In this document: one piece after another, positions 32,701 to 46,080 of the stretch
How positions within the stretch are numbered: the stretch's first letter is position 1
Layout of the letters: each line of letters opens with the position of its first letter
Assembly (NCBI GenBank): GCA_018697195.1
Contig: CM031879.1
Span: 45,778,048 to 45,842,047, forward strand
Direction: 5' to 3'
DNA length: 64,000 nucleotides
Source of the DNA: Certhia americana
Taxonomy: Eukaryota; Chordata; Aves; Passeriformes; Certhiidae
Translations under genes and position numbers: made by a program
Notes under the pieces: model-generated
Told to the model about the DNA's origin: nothing
Seen by the model: the letters and a program-made list of their open reading frames with translations, nothing else
The model's database searches: none

Positions 32701-35483
32701 TGCTGCTGTAAAACAGGTAATAAGAAAAGAATATTTCCCAAGACACAAGCCAGAAGACCATTGGTACTCGGCATGGACAGAGAACAGGACAGAGAACTAC
32801 AAGATGTTTAAATTTTCCTTTCCTCAAGTAAACTAATTTGTTGGGAATGGCAGTACAGAGGAAATTCTCATTCTGGGCTGATAACTATTGAACCAATTTA
32901 TCCCAGAAATATGCTCCTTTGTAAACTATAGTGTCAAAAGACTTAAGGATGGAAATCAGAGCAAATAAAATTGTGTCTTCTTCAGGGGTATTTAGAAAAG
33001 AGATCACCACAGACAGTTTTAGTGAAATGCAGCAAAACCCTTTAAGGGTTTCCTCTGAATGCAGCAAACTGCAAGAGGTAAGGGACATCATTGTGGCTTT
33101 CATAGCCACAGCAACACAACTGCAAGTAGTCCAAATGACCGTAACATAAACAGGAAGAAAAGTATTGCCTCCACTGCATGAGGCTCTCCTTCCAACAAGT
33201 GCTGATGAAAGCTGTCTCTGTAGGTCAGTCTGTCCACAAGCCAGGTTTCTCTTTCTTCAGATACAGCAACAGAAAGAGGAAGCTTCACCTCGTGCAGTGT
33301 TGCAGTGCAAGGGCTTGAGGGGCTCACAAGGCTGCTGGGCTGCTCCCCCTTATTGACCAAGTCCCATTTCTTGTGACTTATTCTGGCAGGCTGACCACAA
33401 CCCATCAGTCATCTTGTGAAGGAAATTAGCTAAGCAATTGTTCTAACCCAGGCAAAGGCTACCTTGATTGATTCCTCTTCTTTTGAATTCTTGATTAACA
33501 AAGAAGTGAACTTCCACTTTGATATGTCACTTTGTACATTCTACATTTCACAGTTCCCTATTACCCTACATCTCCTGCAGACAACATGTGTTGCCCTTGT
33601 CCCCTGCCCTTCCTCCCATTCCCTAGCAATCCTGGGACTCACTGTGTGCAAGAGAGAGACCCTATGAGAGAGAACACTTTCTCCAGAAGAGAAGCCAGAA
33701 AAAGAAGGACAAGTAGTTTATTAGCCAACAAGGATGCTCCAGGCACCACAGATGTAAGATTTGCCAAACCTCATAAGATCGTTAGGTTTATTTATTTCCC
33801 ATTCTGTATTGTGTATTATTTCAATCTCTCCAAGTGCAATAGCAATAAAATTGAAAAACATCCATGGAAGCACTTCCAATTAACACAAGGTCAGAAAAAT
33901 TACATTAGAGACCTCCACAGCCCATAAAAAGAAGAAAAACATCTCAGAAACAGCCTCAGCAAGCAGACAGGCAGTGTAACTTTAGTCATAAAGGTCAGCA
34001 ACCTTTTGCCTGTGTTTTACCAAGAGCCAGAAGAAAGTATCAGTGTCTAGCACCCTGTGTGAATACCACACCACCTGTAAGCTACATGCACAAGCCTGGT
34101 TTCAATCCAGGCTGAAAGATAAACCTATAAAGTACCAAGGATGCAAAGCCACAGAGGGTTCTGAAGAACAGATTCAGTACCTTCACTTGCACCAGAAACA
34201 TCAAGTAAGGTAGATTCACCCCTGAAAAAGATATGTACTGTAGGGTCAGTGTATGAACATTATTCCATGAAATATCTCTAACCTCACTGTGACTTTGGCA
34301 CAGGCTCCTATACACCCAGTCGAAAGAGAGGTAATGACTGCAGTTAAAAAGGGAACAAAACACAAGTAAAATCAGAGAAAAGATGTTTTTAAACAGCTGT
34401 GGTGCTATTTCTGTCTGCATGTCCAACACAAAATAAATGGGACACCCCAGTACCAGGAGATTGGCCAGCCAGTCTCATTTCACTGGCAAATTGGAACACT
34501 GTCTAGTGCTTTTCTGAGTTCTTATGGCCTCTTCCAGTCAAGTCTGAGCCTTGAAAACTGCCAAAAACAGATGCTGCTCACACTCACATGGAGGTCTTAT
34601 TCCCCAGACCAACCACCCTTGTAGAGAGGAGCAATTACCTCAAACTACCCTGAAGCTGAAGTGAACAGAATGGAGGTGTTAATGAAAACCTTGTGTCTGA
34701 CTCAGCAACTGGATCACGGTAATTACAACCTTCAGAACACCCCTGTTCCCAAATCTAAGCTGAAACAGGTGAAGAAAATCAGAGATTTTTCAGATCTATT
34801 TCTGCACAGACAGGTCAGAAACTACCTTCATCTGCAAGGAAACCCTCTGACAGGCGGGCAGATAAAGGGAGAGGCCATCTACTTTGGAAGATAGGTGTTT
34901 GCAGTATCTCTTAGGGCTTCTCACAGAAGGCTGGTAACCTGTCTCCTCTTCCTGTAGAGGCCATGATGATGTCAGAAAATCCTTGAAGTCAGCTCCACTT
35001 TCCAATGCTGCCAGTGCTATGCTGCAGGTAGATAGCTGACTGGCCACGTGGCAGTCAGTATTCAGTGCACTGCTCTGCAAAGTGCTGCAGAAATAGATAA
35101 CCAGTAACCGCAAAATTTCAAGCAGAAATAACCTTGGCTTAGTCTCTTCCCCAAGATACACTTTTGTAATCAAGGATGCAGTCAATTTTCTTTTGACACA
35201 GATCTCATGAGAGTCATTTATTTTAAACCTTCCCACCTCTTCCCCCTTTTCTTGGCTATCTTCCTTTTCTGACTTTGCTGAGCTTTCCACCACAATCTAG
35301 TCCAGCACTGTCTGGAGGGACAATGTTGGGAGAACATGAAAATACTTCCTAAGCATGTGCATCTCACATGAAGAACTAGGCAATAATTGCTGTCCAAACC
35401 TAGTAGAGACCAGAGATTTTGCTTGTTCCCCAGAAAGAGGGGCATAAGCCCTTAACAGGGTTCACAGATTCAGATTTGTCCAG

Positions 35484-35630
35484 GGTCACAGAATGGCTTG
35501 AGTTGGAAGAGACTTGGAAGATCCTCCAGTCCCAAACACCCTGCCATGAGCAGGCACACCTTTCACTAGGCCAGGTTGCTCAAAGCCCCATCCAGCTGTC
35601 CTTGAACACTTTCAGGATCTCACCCTTGAA
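35484..35630 (-). mobile_element. Avian CR1 LINE 3'-end fragment
   Basis: The plus strand reads ggtcacagaatggcttgagt, then tggaagagacttggaagatc, then ccctgccatgagcaggcaca, then aggccaggttgctcaaagcc. This is the complement of the 3' end of a typical bird CR1. It is much better preserved than the ancient copies elsewhere in the window. The 3' terminus is at about 35484 and the fragment is 5'-truncated, as is usual for CR1. Confidence 0.85.
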
Positions 35631-36045
35631 CTGATTTCCATTCCTAGCTTTTTCTTCAGAAACCAAGGTTTGGTTGTTCTATCAGCATCTGCACAGCTTT
35701 GCATTTATCATTGCAGAACTTTCTGGAGCAGAGAGAGATGATAATTTCCTCTGAAGGAGGTACAGTGGCTAAGAGTATGTTCTTTTTTTAATACCAGAAT
35801 CATCTGGTTCATGTTTCTGGCTTCCTGAAGCACACAAAAATATCCATTTGAATAGAAATGAGAGGAGGCCCCTGACTTCTGCTGCTGAAAATTTCAAAAT
35901 AGTAGTCAAAAAATCTGAGAGAAAAAACAAAACAAACAAAATAAATATGTGCCCATTTGTAGCCATAAAAGACTCGAGAGTGTCACTTTTCAATCTTTCA
36001 GACTTCTCAAAAAGTTAGGCTGTCTCAATGAAAATAAGCACTTCA

Positions 36046-36083
36046 AATAAAAAAAAAAAAAAGAAAAAAAAAAAAAAAGAAAA
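36046..36083. repeat. A-rich homopolymer tract
   Basis: This is a nearly pure run of A with two G interruptions. It may be an old poly(A) tail or simple slippage; I see no retrocopy upstream. Confidence 0.8.
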
Positions 36084-39000
36084 CTGAAATACTAATTTTC
36101 CACCAAAAAAACTTTTAGAAGTTTTTCTGCAAGTTAACTCAATACAAGTTGCTTTAGGCCAGAGTAACCTAAATACATATGTTTGCATATGTAGGCCTCT
36201 TTCCCAGGACCTCCACTTAAGTATTATAAAGAATCAGCATCAACAGCTCTTCAGGTTACATATCCCTGCAACAGAGCCCCAGTGAGCAGGGCAGACAAAC
36301 CAGTGCTTCTTCCAGGATAATGACCCCACTTTCATAATATGAATATCTTCATTATATCCCTTTTGGTGCATTTCTCTGCATGAAATTATACGTAAGAGTT
36401 TGCCTTCATGGGATAATTTACCAGTAGAAGCCATACTAATTGAGAAGTCCTCAGCTTGAAGTCTCTGCCTGACCTTCTATCACTTTTAGAAAACGTCCAC
36501 TGCCTTTCACTTCAACTTTGCACATCTGTACTTGTCTCAGGCACAGCAACTGAGGTGGGACAGAGGACCCAGCAAAAGGGCAGAAAACACAAAACATCCC
36601 AAGGGCTTGAGACATGGGCTTCATCTTCACCTTGCATCCTTTTTTATCCTCTTTTACCCTGGATGCATACCAAGCCAAGTCAAATAGCAACCTCCCATAA
36701 CATCCTTCTCCTGCTGCTGGCTCTACAGAAAAGTTCAATAGTCCCTGAGGCCCCCCTCTTCTGGGTGCCTCCATTCTGATGCCAAAACTGACATCTAATA
36801 TCCCTAAATTCTGGTTTTGCCCACTGCTCCCCACATCTGCTCTCCGTGATTCTCATTGTGCCTTTCACATGTTCCACTTAGTCTCTGAGGGCCTCTCCTA
36901 AACTATCTTCTGACCTTCCTACAGGCCCACCTATTTGATCCTTGAGCCTCTTCTCAAGTCTCTCCTCTCCACTGCAGCAGCCCTCAGGGAATGGGAACAC
37001 TTCTTGGGGGATAGGTCACGACAGCAGCTGTCCCTGTGCTGCCAGGAGGAGTCTTTACTGTGGACACACATAGTGCTTAATCCAGGTCCTCGGGAATGTA
37101 GTGCCGACAGTGACAGCACTTGTGAAGCAGAGAGGATATATTGCCAGGACCCACGCTCGTCCTACTTGAGCATGTTTGAGGTTGGTCTCTTCAGGCTCCC
37201 TCTCTATCAGAGGGAGCAAAGCTGCTTTTGAGCAGGACTAACTTTTAGGCACTTTGAATTGCTGCCTGGAAGAGTCAGTCTTGCGACTGGTCACAGGTCC
37301 AACCTCATGAATTTCTCCTCCCTTTTTCCTGGGATCCCCAGCTCTGAGCCTGCTCAGAAGCAGTGGCGTCAAGGAGCACCCCAGGTACCAGTGAGGCTTT
37401 GAGCTAAGCTCCCCCTGTCTTGTGAGACTGTGCTTGAAGATCCTGTTTTCCTCAGTTGCCTTCATCATCCACATCCTCTACCTACCCCTGCAGGCACTGC
37501 ACAAAAAAGGCAAAGGTCCCCTTTCTGGAGCAGGACTTGAAAACACCCAATCTTTTGCCCGCATTTCATTCATTTCAGATCTCAACTGAAATAATGGAGA
37601 ACTTTTTTCCTCCTTTACCTACCCCTTTCGCTGCCCTCTGTCAGAATTATTCAGCTCTCTGAAGCATTACCAGATACACTATGTAGGAAAGATATGGCAG
37701 AAGAAATTAAATAGTATTGTTAGGTATCTATAATTACCCCAAGTCATTTTTTTCCACAGTGCAGCAATTTGAAATCTCTCACAGCACTCTCTTTGGAAAG
37801 CAGATGTTGACCATGTCAGCTGTGTGCTAAGAATGCATTTTCATGAGTTGCATTTCTTGGAATTTGCAAAGCGATGGTGGTGGCAGAGGGGGATGATCCT
37901 GGAAAATTCCACCCGTGCAGGCACAAAGCAGGCAGTGCAGAGATCTACCAGCCTCCTCAGGGTATCAGGGGCTTCTCAGCCCTCTCCCTCTGTCATGACA
38001 CCAACTGGGCCTGCTCCCATCAAGCAAAGGAAATTTCTTCTACATTCCTGCCCATAGGAAGGCAGGCAGGACTGCTGGGGGAAGACCACATCTAGGAGAG
38101 GGAGGGTTTCTCCTGGGGGGGTAGAATTTGTGCTGCTCTCCCTCTAGAACAACACACTGACAGGCATAGAACAATGAAAATAAAAAAAATTGGTGGATGT
38201 CTCTGCTGTCAGTTCCTCTCCATCTCCCTCCCACGTGGTCTGTCCTGTCCTGCCCAGTCATCAGCTACAGCAACAAGGTTCCAGCACATCCATCAGACTA
38301 CTGTTCTGTATCTTCTGAAAGAACCTGATCTTTCTCGATATTACATTTAAATGCACTTTTTCTCTAATTCCTGTCTCACCATTACTCTTTAATTACATTC
38401 ACTTGGATTGTCTTAAAGAAGACCTTCCTTTTCTTATTGAATATTCCCTCTAAACACTTGCAGAACATTATCATACTCCCTATCTAGCAAAATTATATAT
38501 TTGGGGAAAATCTACCCTCTAGAACCAGGCAAGGGTCCAGTGAGACACAGGTGAGCCAGAGAAAACAGGTTCTAACTAAAGTTCAAGGAACATTGCACAA
38601 TGAACCCTGGGAATTCTTCAGGATGTTTTTTTGAGACAGGGGACTTCTTAATGGAAAAAGTTCCTGGTGCCGATTTCACTAGACTGTACTCCTTTAATCC
38701 TTATTTATACGACAGCATCTCCATTAGTCCCAGGCTGGAGAAAGGTGTCTGGGCAGGAAAATATATACACACAGAGAACTTATGCTGGACCCAAATAGGA
38801 GACCAAGCATGGATATATGTTCAAACAGAGACACAGGAAGTTCTCTATGGGTCTGTTCCTCAGCCTTTCCAAAAAGCAAGACCTCAAGCAGCAGTAACCT
38901 GTAAGAAGAGGAACAGGGCATGAACCTGGTGACTACCACTGTTGGCTGATCTATACACACAGGACAAGCTCAAGGAAAACAGCTGTCCACAGGTAGTCCC

Positions 39001-39646
39001 TGTCAAAGGCAAAAAATGCTACAGAAATGAGATGCTGCCATAATCCCAGAAGTCTTTACAAAGCAAACATAATTTAATGCAGCAATACAAAGAACTCTGG
39101 CCTCGGTGAAAATGAGCACACATCTAAGAAGGAAAGCAAATAGTTCCCACTTCTAAAAAAGAACAAAAGTAAAGCACTTGCTGAAAGAAGTGACCTGAGC
39201 AATCCTGAATTCTTAAAACACCCAGATGATGCTTAGAGTAAACAGTTAACTCAGTGTGCCGGGAGCTGATCTTCAGCAGCAAACTGCAGAATGGACTCTT
39301 TCTGTTACTTCCAGATCTCCCAGCTTGGATGATGAGACTGTTGTACGACACTGTTTAGACTGGAAAACTTGCAGTATGACTCTGCTGTCCAGTGCTGCAC
39401 CCAATATAAGTTGATTTGCCAGCAATGACTGTTTCCTCTCAAAACCCACATGATTACATAAACCAGGATGGATCTAAGGGGAGAACAAAAAGATGTGCAA
39501 CAGCTGTTAGCATTGACATTTCACTCTGCTGTTTCTCCAGTCACATAAGGGCTCCACCACTGACCAAAATGGTGTTCTGATGAAGTCATGCAAAAAAATA
39601 TTTTTCAAAGGAAGATACAAACAATTTTTAAAAAAGTTAAAAAACT

Positions 39647-39662
39647 AAAAAAAAAAAAAAAA
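39647..39662. repeat. A16 homopolymer
   Basis: This is a run of 16 A preceded by other short A-runs. No retrocopy is visible next to it. Confidence 0.8.
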
Positions 39663-40547
39663 TCTACTTCCATCGAAATCCAGGTATTTCTTCCATCTAA
39701 ATACAGGTTTGTTTGCTTTTTAGAATTTTCCACTAATTAAAACTCAGTTATTCAATGCACACAAAAAATCATGTTCTTTACCAGATATGAATAATAAAAG
39801 TGATGGAAATTTGAATTAAAGCACACATCTGCAGAGACACTTCATGTACTCACTAACGAAATATCAATTAAAAAAATGAAATCAACTATAACATCCCAAA
39901 GGTCTAGTCCCAAAGACTGGACATTTTCATCCTTTTCATGAGAGATGACAGAGACCACAGTTTAAGCCTCCATTCTGAGTCAGGATGAAATTATTTGAAT
40001 ACGGTTTTCCCACTGCCTAGTAGTCTGTCCTCACCATTTGCCTAATGAGGTTCTGGGTTCTGGAGAAAGATGCTGCCATTTTCTCCTCCACATCACCTTT
40101 GTGAATGGTACCTAAAGGTTTTTGTGAATCTAGATGAAAACACCAAGATGTCCATTTTCATTTACAGCAATAAAACTTCCAAAAGAAATCCTCCATATCT
40201 GGTCAAAATTAATTAATATTTTCATTGATCCTGAAATGTGATTTTTCACAGACTCATTTGTTCTTCCCACCATATTTCTGAGGCTTGAGCATTATAATCT
40301 GTAAAGTGAAGAACACAAGCCTTATTGCTCCTCTTATTTAATGACCCATGTCATTTTTCCCCACAAACAGACTTTGTGGACAAAATGGACCAGAATCTAA
40401 TTAAAAATTCCTCACCTCTTTCTGTTTGAGTCTCCTGGTCCTTACATGGCTGTGCAGCACTATTTTGCATCATTAAACAGCCTAACCCCATTCCACCACA
40501 CGAGTGGCTGAATGTTACTCATAGTGAAGTGTTGCCTCTATGTTAAT

Positions 40548-40612
40548 TTTGCAAAGTGCTTAGGATCCTTCTCGAAGGAAGGAACAATAGAAATGTAAGT
40601 CATTATCTAGTA
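40548..40612 (+). mobile_element. Ancient SINE-like 3'-end fragment
   Basis: gcaaagtgcttaggatcctt followed by gaacaatagaaatgtaagtc resembles the widely dispersed amniote motif GCAAAGCGCTTTGAGATCCTTGG..CTATAGAAATGTAAATTATT. It is short and diverged, so the assignment is tentative. Confidence 0.4.
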
Positions 40613-42178
40613 CGGGAACTGAGGAAATAAACCTAAGGGAAACAAGCAGCAGAAGCTGCCATACAAAATGAAGGCCAATTTGAAAACTTAAAGGGGAACA
40701 AGAAAATGGCTGTCAAACTGCCTTTCAGGCTTGGCATGGTGGGAGACATTGCAGCATGCAGCTAGCCCAGCAGAAGGAAATTAAATAAGACTGTCAAACT
40801 GCTGACTCAGCAGAAGACAGCAAAACTCCCAGCACATTTTAGAATTAAACCCAGCTCAGTTTATGCCAGGTCCTTTCACAAAGAAGAAAGGATGGTGACA
40901 GAAACTCAGACACCACTGCAAGGCAAGGAAAGAGTCAGAGCCAGGATCTAACGTTACCAAAGGCAGTCTGAAAAAATTACAGACTCTGGGAAAACACAGT
41001 TCAGGCACAGGGAAAACAAGCAATGCTGAACATATTGTATGCTCAAATCGATGACACCGAGCACATGCCAGAGCTCATGAGCAGCAAGAGTAACTCTAGC
41101 ACAGAGTAGCTCTGGCGATAAACACAGCTTTAACACTGAAATACCTTTGAAAAACAGCAGAGAAGCTTACATGTAACAGCGTGGGGAAGACCACAAGAGA
41201 AAAGACTGTGCCAGACTAATAAAAAATGCCATCAAGGTGCAGTTCAGCATCAAGCCAAGTCAACCACATACAACCAGGGTTCAAACACAAAACAAAGACC
41301 ATGTGAGAACAAGCATGGGAACACTGGCCAAAACCAACACCAGAGCACCAGAGGAGAGAAGCAAACCAAGCCAAAGATATAACAAGCAAGCTATTTCTTA
41401 CTGAAAAACATCTGAGCCATTTCATATTAGGAAAATCTTATTTCAAATTCATTCAGAAGCAAATGTGGCCAGATTTTTACTGCAGGAAAATCAAACTGCC
41501 AGAATCTTACCAAAAACAAATAGGGAAGAGGAGGAGGAGGAAGAGAAAGAAAAAGGCAAAAGAAAGAAAAACATAGGATCCTATGAATATTCAGCACTTC
41601 CTTTCTCTCATGCCCCATGGAAGGAAAACAGAGCCTCCAGTTAATAACATTCAGATAATGTAAAAATAGAAAAAGCAAAGGATTCACAGGCCAAGCAAAG
41701 ATGTCGTTGACATGAGGCAGTTTCAAGCAAATGCAACTGAACAGATGAAAACATAACCTCAGGCACTGTGGGCACGTTCACTCACTGTAAGTCTCCTTCA
41801 GCTGAAGCTCTGCTAGTCCTTTTTCCAGCCTCAGTTCAGTTGGCTGATAGCTTTCTGTGCCCTCATCTCTTCATGCATTTCAAATCTTAAAGCTGCCTAA
41901 ATTGCCGTGTTTTCTTCAGCTGCCTTTTCATGTCACAGTCTGGCCACCAAAAGCAACAGGAAATAAACTTCCTCTTCCAATGGCACCTGTGTGGTTCCTC
42001 ATTGCTACAGACTCCCTGAAGTGATTTCCAGTAGACTGGAAACAAAGGACACAAAGCAAGGGAAAAGTGAAAGTGGCTATGCTGTGTATCTATCCAGTAT
42101 TGAAGGATATGTAATCTGTTCATGTCACTCATGAGTGGAGTAAAGATGAAGTAATTACCGTTGGGTTGATAAATAGCC

Positions 42179-42665
42179 ACAGAATTACAGAATCTTAGAA
42201 TATCCTCAGTTGGAAAGGGCCTAGGAGGATCACTGAAGTCCAACTTCTGGCCCTGGACAGGACCATCCCAAGAATAACACCATGTACCTGAGAGCATAGT
42301 CCAAACACTTCTTGAACTATGGCAGCCTTGGTGCTGCACTTCCCTGGGGAGCCTGTTCCAGTACCCAACCACCTATTGGATGAAGAACCTCTTCCTAATG
42401 TATAGCTTAAACCTCCCTTGGCACAGCTTCATGCCATTTCCTTTCATCCTGTCACTGCTCACAGGGAAAAGACATCAGTGTCTGCCTGGCCACTTCCTTG
42501 TGTGGCAGAGCTGGACTTGATGATCCTTGTGGGTCCCTTCCAACTCAGAATGTTCTGTGATTCTGTGAAGCCGTGAATTCTGTGAGACTGCAATGAGGTC
42601 TCTGCTCAGTCTCCTCTCCTCCAGGCTGAACAAGCCAAGTGACCTCAGCCACTTCAGTCAGTTCA
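42179..42665 (-). mobile_element. CR1 LINE 3' fragment interrupted by a second CR1 piece
   Basis: On the minus strand this encodes the degraded end of CR1 ORF2, with GYWNRLPREV visible, followed by the 3' tail ending in TTCTAAGATTCTGTAATTCTG. The outer copy covers about 42179-42490 and resumes at about 42582 (gcaatgaggtctctgctcag then tctcctccaggctgaacaag). The ORF2-like match is inactive and frameshifted. Between the two halves is a short CR1 tail in the opposite orientation, listed separately. The arrangement is best read as one CR1 inserted into another. Confidence 0.82.
42502..42580 (+). mobile_element. CR1 3' tail nested inside the larger CR1
   Basis: The plus strand reads gagctggacttgatgatcct, tgtgggtcccttccaactca and gaatgttctgtgattctgtg. 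This is the extreme 3' end of a bird CR1 in plus orientation. The surrounding CR1 runs in minus orientation and continues on both sides. Exact junctions are uncertain by about ten bases. Confidence 0.75.
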
Positions 42666-42741
42666 CTTGAAATTTGAAGAAAAATCATTCCTGTGTTCAT
42701 ATTGAAATTAGGGAAAAAATCAAATCACCCTCCTTGGTCTG

Positions 42742-42777
42742 TTTTTTTTTTTTGGGGGGGGGGAGTTGGGTTTTTTT
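42742..42777. repeat. Poly-T / poly-G compound tract
   Basis: About 12 T are followed by about 10 G, then gttggg and seven T. It lies about 80 bases from the CR1 block. It is a slippage-prone tract and its length may be unreliable in the assembly. Confidence 0.75.
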
Positions 42778-43429
42778 GAGGATGTTACGGACTGACCAGG
42801 GGTGATGATAAGATGGATCCTAGATACTGTGCTGTAATAGGAATATGTAATTACTGTACCCATACCTGAAAGCTCACCTTCCCATAGCAAATCAGCTATC
42901 TCCTGCATTAAGATATGGATGTTTATTTTTGACATGCTGAGATGAATTATTCCCACAATCAATGAAATGCTCATGATTAAAGGAACACAGATACACAGCA
43001 GCATCTGACACGCCATGGATATCTCCAAGCTGCTGGCAAGCAGGAGGGGTTTCAACCAGAATCAATGTTGTTCTGGCACTAGCACACCAGCCCTGCACTG
43101 GGAGTTTGTGCTGCATTGCTGTGGCCTTACCAGACCAGTTTTTTGGTTCTCTGTAAAGTTAGGATTATCCCCTCAGACATTCAGAAGACTGGAAATTTTC
43201 CAGCAGCATTGGGTATTTTTGAGCTCTTGCACCTTCTCAGCTGCAGCTCTCCAAACACCTTTACTGCTTTTCCCTGTCTGCCCTTCACACTCTTGATGAG
43301 GCTCCTATAAGTCTGCAAAGACAGTTATAATTCTCTACTGCCTATCAAAGCCTTCACAAGAGTTAGGCAGTTGGTGTATAAAGCCTACCATGCTGACTAA
43401 TGTTGTCTGATTGTTCCCTTGTACTCCCC

Positions 43430-43560
43430 CGTTGGTCCATCTGTACCCATCTGCTGTCTTTTGTCTTGTAATTAAAGCGTAACCACTTTGGGGCAGGAGC
43501 CACCTTTTGTGTTAGTGTTCACTCAGCTCCCTGCCAAGCAGAGTCCCAAGTTCATAACTG
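43430..43560 (+). mobile_element. Ancient SINE-like fragment (tentative)
   Basis: cttgtaattaaagcgtaacc followed by actttggggcaggagccacc and ttttgtgttagtgttcactc resembles the amniote motif TTAGATTGTAAGCTCTTTGGGGCAGGGACTGTCTTTTGT. The similarity is partial and the limits are uncertain. Confidence 0.4.
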
Positions 43561-45822
43561 GGTGCTGGGGACAGCAATGATGATGTGCAAGAGGTGACTG
43601 CATATACACGTGGCAAAGGTTACAGTGGCACCTCTCACTGTGTGGCATGAGCAAAACAGCTGAAAGCTCCAGACGAGTTCTCATCCAGAATACAAGGGAG
43701 GTAAGGGCAGTCTTCTCTTGTGACTGGATGTTGTTATCACATTAGTACACTGAGCAAAATCCTCTGGGATTCCCCTGTCCAAGGAGTTAGGTTGGCAACC
43801 CCAATAAAGGTCAGATGGCTGCTATCACAATCATCAGCTAAACCAGCACAGAAATGGTAAGAGGCATTCTAACTACAGCTTGGGTTTAATAAAGATCTCC
43901 AGATATTCCAATATCTGATTTGCATAGGAGGACAAGGTCTCTCCAAGAAGCTGTCACTGTTTCAATGTAAGAATTCCCTCCAGTAGCAAGGGAGTAGGGT
44001 CTGGTGGAGAAGAGACAGAATATTTTTCTGCAGGCTCATGAATCATACAAATGCACTCCAAAATTCAAGCAAAGTCAGGAACTGTTTCAGCAAGAGGCAA
44101 AAAGAACGGACAGCTTATAATGACATAACATACAGTGGTTAGGAAGAGACACTCAATATGTTCTCTGTGGTCAGAGCTAGACGAGCTTATTATTGCAGGA
44201 TGCAGTAATCCAGCAAAGACACGGTTTGACCAGCACGTCTGCAAGGTTTACATAGAAGGCTTTTTCAGATAGATTGTTCTGTTTATCCTCTGATAAAGAA
44301 GGTTTTGCGTGGCACTTGAGTCCTCCCTTCTCTTTAGGAGTCAGTGTAAGATTAACATGGCCATAATTAGCCACAAATACATAGAGTTAGATCCTGGACA
44401 ACTGTGAGAAGTCAGGCCAAATCTTGGCAGTGGGTGCAGCATAGGTGCACAAATGAAGCCATCTGGTTGTCTGATTGAATCAGGGTCATAAACAGACCCA
44501 TCAGATGTGACCTAGATGAGGTATCTAAGGGACACTCACTTGGGAGTGGGATATCCATAAAATATGTATTCTTTGATGCAAGTCTGCTGTATAATGAGAA
44601 GTAAGGCATTCAGCAAACTATGGTCTCTCAGAGACATGTCCAGAAAGAACACTTTAAAAATAAAGGGGAAAATGCATGTACAGACTCCCATTCTAATTTC
44701 AGCCATATGTGCTTGAATCCAGAACAGTCCCTCTGCCCTAAGAGAAGCTATGTTCTTCTAAAAACTGGTTCTATGGGAACAGAATCAGTCACTTATTCTG
44801 AGTAGGTTTAAACAAACTTCTATGCCATTTTTCCCCAGGGACAATGAGTCATAAATCCTCATGTACACAGCAAAATTAGCAAAACAGAACTGATTGGCAA
44901 AAACAATCCAATCTTGTCTCACTGTAAACGGAGTCAGTGGAATAAAAAATAATTTCCTCCCTGGACACACAGGCAAGATGCCAGAACTCCACACACTCCA
45001 GAGCAGAGCCTGACCAAAGGCAGTAGCTGCTACCCCATGGAGGCAAGCATACATGTGCATACAGGTGTGAGGGATCAGAAAGGCTTACCTAGGTGGGGAC
45101 CAGACAACACGAGGAAGAAACTGTCTCAAAAAATCTAGCCATCTTTCCAAAGGCAGGGGAGGGCCTTCAGAGAAGACTTTTCTCCTCACAACCCTACATT
45201 CTTGTTCCTCTCCTATTTTTAAAGAGCTGTCTTTAAGGAGGCTTTTATTCTCTAAGAGAGTGAAATTTTAAAAAATCGAAGTTCTTCCTTCTGCTAAGCA
45301 ACATAACAGATAGGATAATGTGGTTCATATTGATTCTTCACGGAGTGGTCAGCACCACATGGACTGTTACAAAAGGCCAAGAATACTGATCGGTATTTTC
45401 AGTCCTCTTCCTCCTCTCCCCTGTTATTTCTGCCACTGGGACATTGAAACACACAAAGAGATGACAGTGAATATTTCTTTTAATGCCCAGTAAGACTTGA
45501 GCTCAGGCCTGAAGGCTGCATCATCATCAAATGCTACAGCCCCTTCAGCGTCTCAGCCGTGTTCATCAGCTCCCCAAAGGTGCAGACTTCAGGAGGTGAC
45601 AAGTGCCTCTGCAAGAGCTTTTGTTCACAGCCATGCACAATAGCCTTCACATGCCAATTGCCTGCTCGTACAAAAGGTTCATGATAGAAGCTTGAAGAAA
45701 TTATGTCTTCACTGGATCAGGCTTGAAGATTTTACTGATCAGCTTGTCCATAACCCTGGTTGTCTCTCCTATGAAATAAGCTGGTTCTTGTGAGATACTC
45801 TTCAGGTTTGTTTTGCTCATCT

Positions 45823-46080
45823 AATCACAGAAATGTAGGCTGGCAGAGAACCACAAGAGAACACTTACTGCATCCACCAGCTTGGAGGCAGGACAAGATA
45901 GATTGATACCCTGCACTGTTGGATATTTTTCTCTATGTCCTCCAGCAAATGAACCTCTACCAGCAAATGAGCCTCACCATGTCACACCATGCCAATAATT
46001 AGACAGCTCCCTACATATCTAACTTAAATCTTTCTGCTTGAAAATTTAGCAAGACAACTTCTTCTTTCTCTCTACTGGGG
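45823..46080 (-). mobile_element. Old CR1 LINE 3' fragment
   Basis: The plus strand atcacagaaatgtaggctgg followed by cagagaaccacaagagaaca is the complement of a CR1 3' end. Further in, ggaggcaggacaagatagat and catatctaacttaaatcttt follow the expected order. It is strongly diverged. A local duplication of CAGCAAATGA (45954-45963, and about 45971-45980) lies within it. Confidence 0.6.

Noticed and set aside
34796..35293. Open frame of 165 codons on the minus strand
   Set aside because: No similarity to a known protein that I can see, and no acceptor/donor context consistent with GRIN2B. Likely chance.
38440..38510. acattatcatactccctatc resembling the CR1 ORF2 complement
   Set aside because: The match is too short and diverged to separate from chance.
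41887..42372. Open frame of 161 codons on the minus strand containing GYWNRLPREV
   Set aside because: The start of the frame is the dead CR1 ORF2 C-terminus and the remainder reads through its 3' tail and flank. It is transposon debris, not a host gene.
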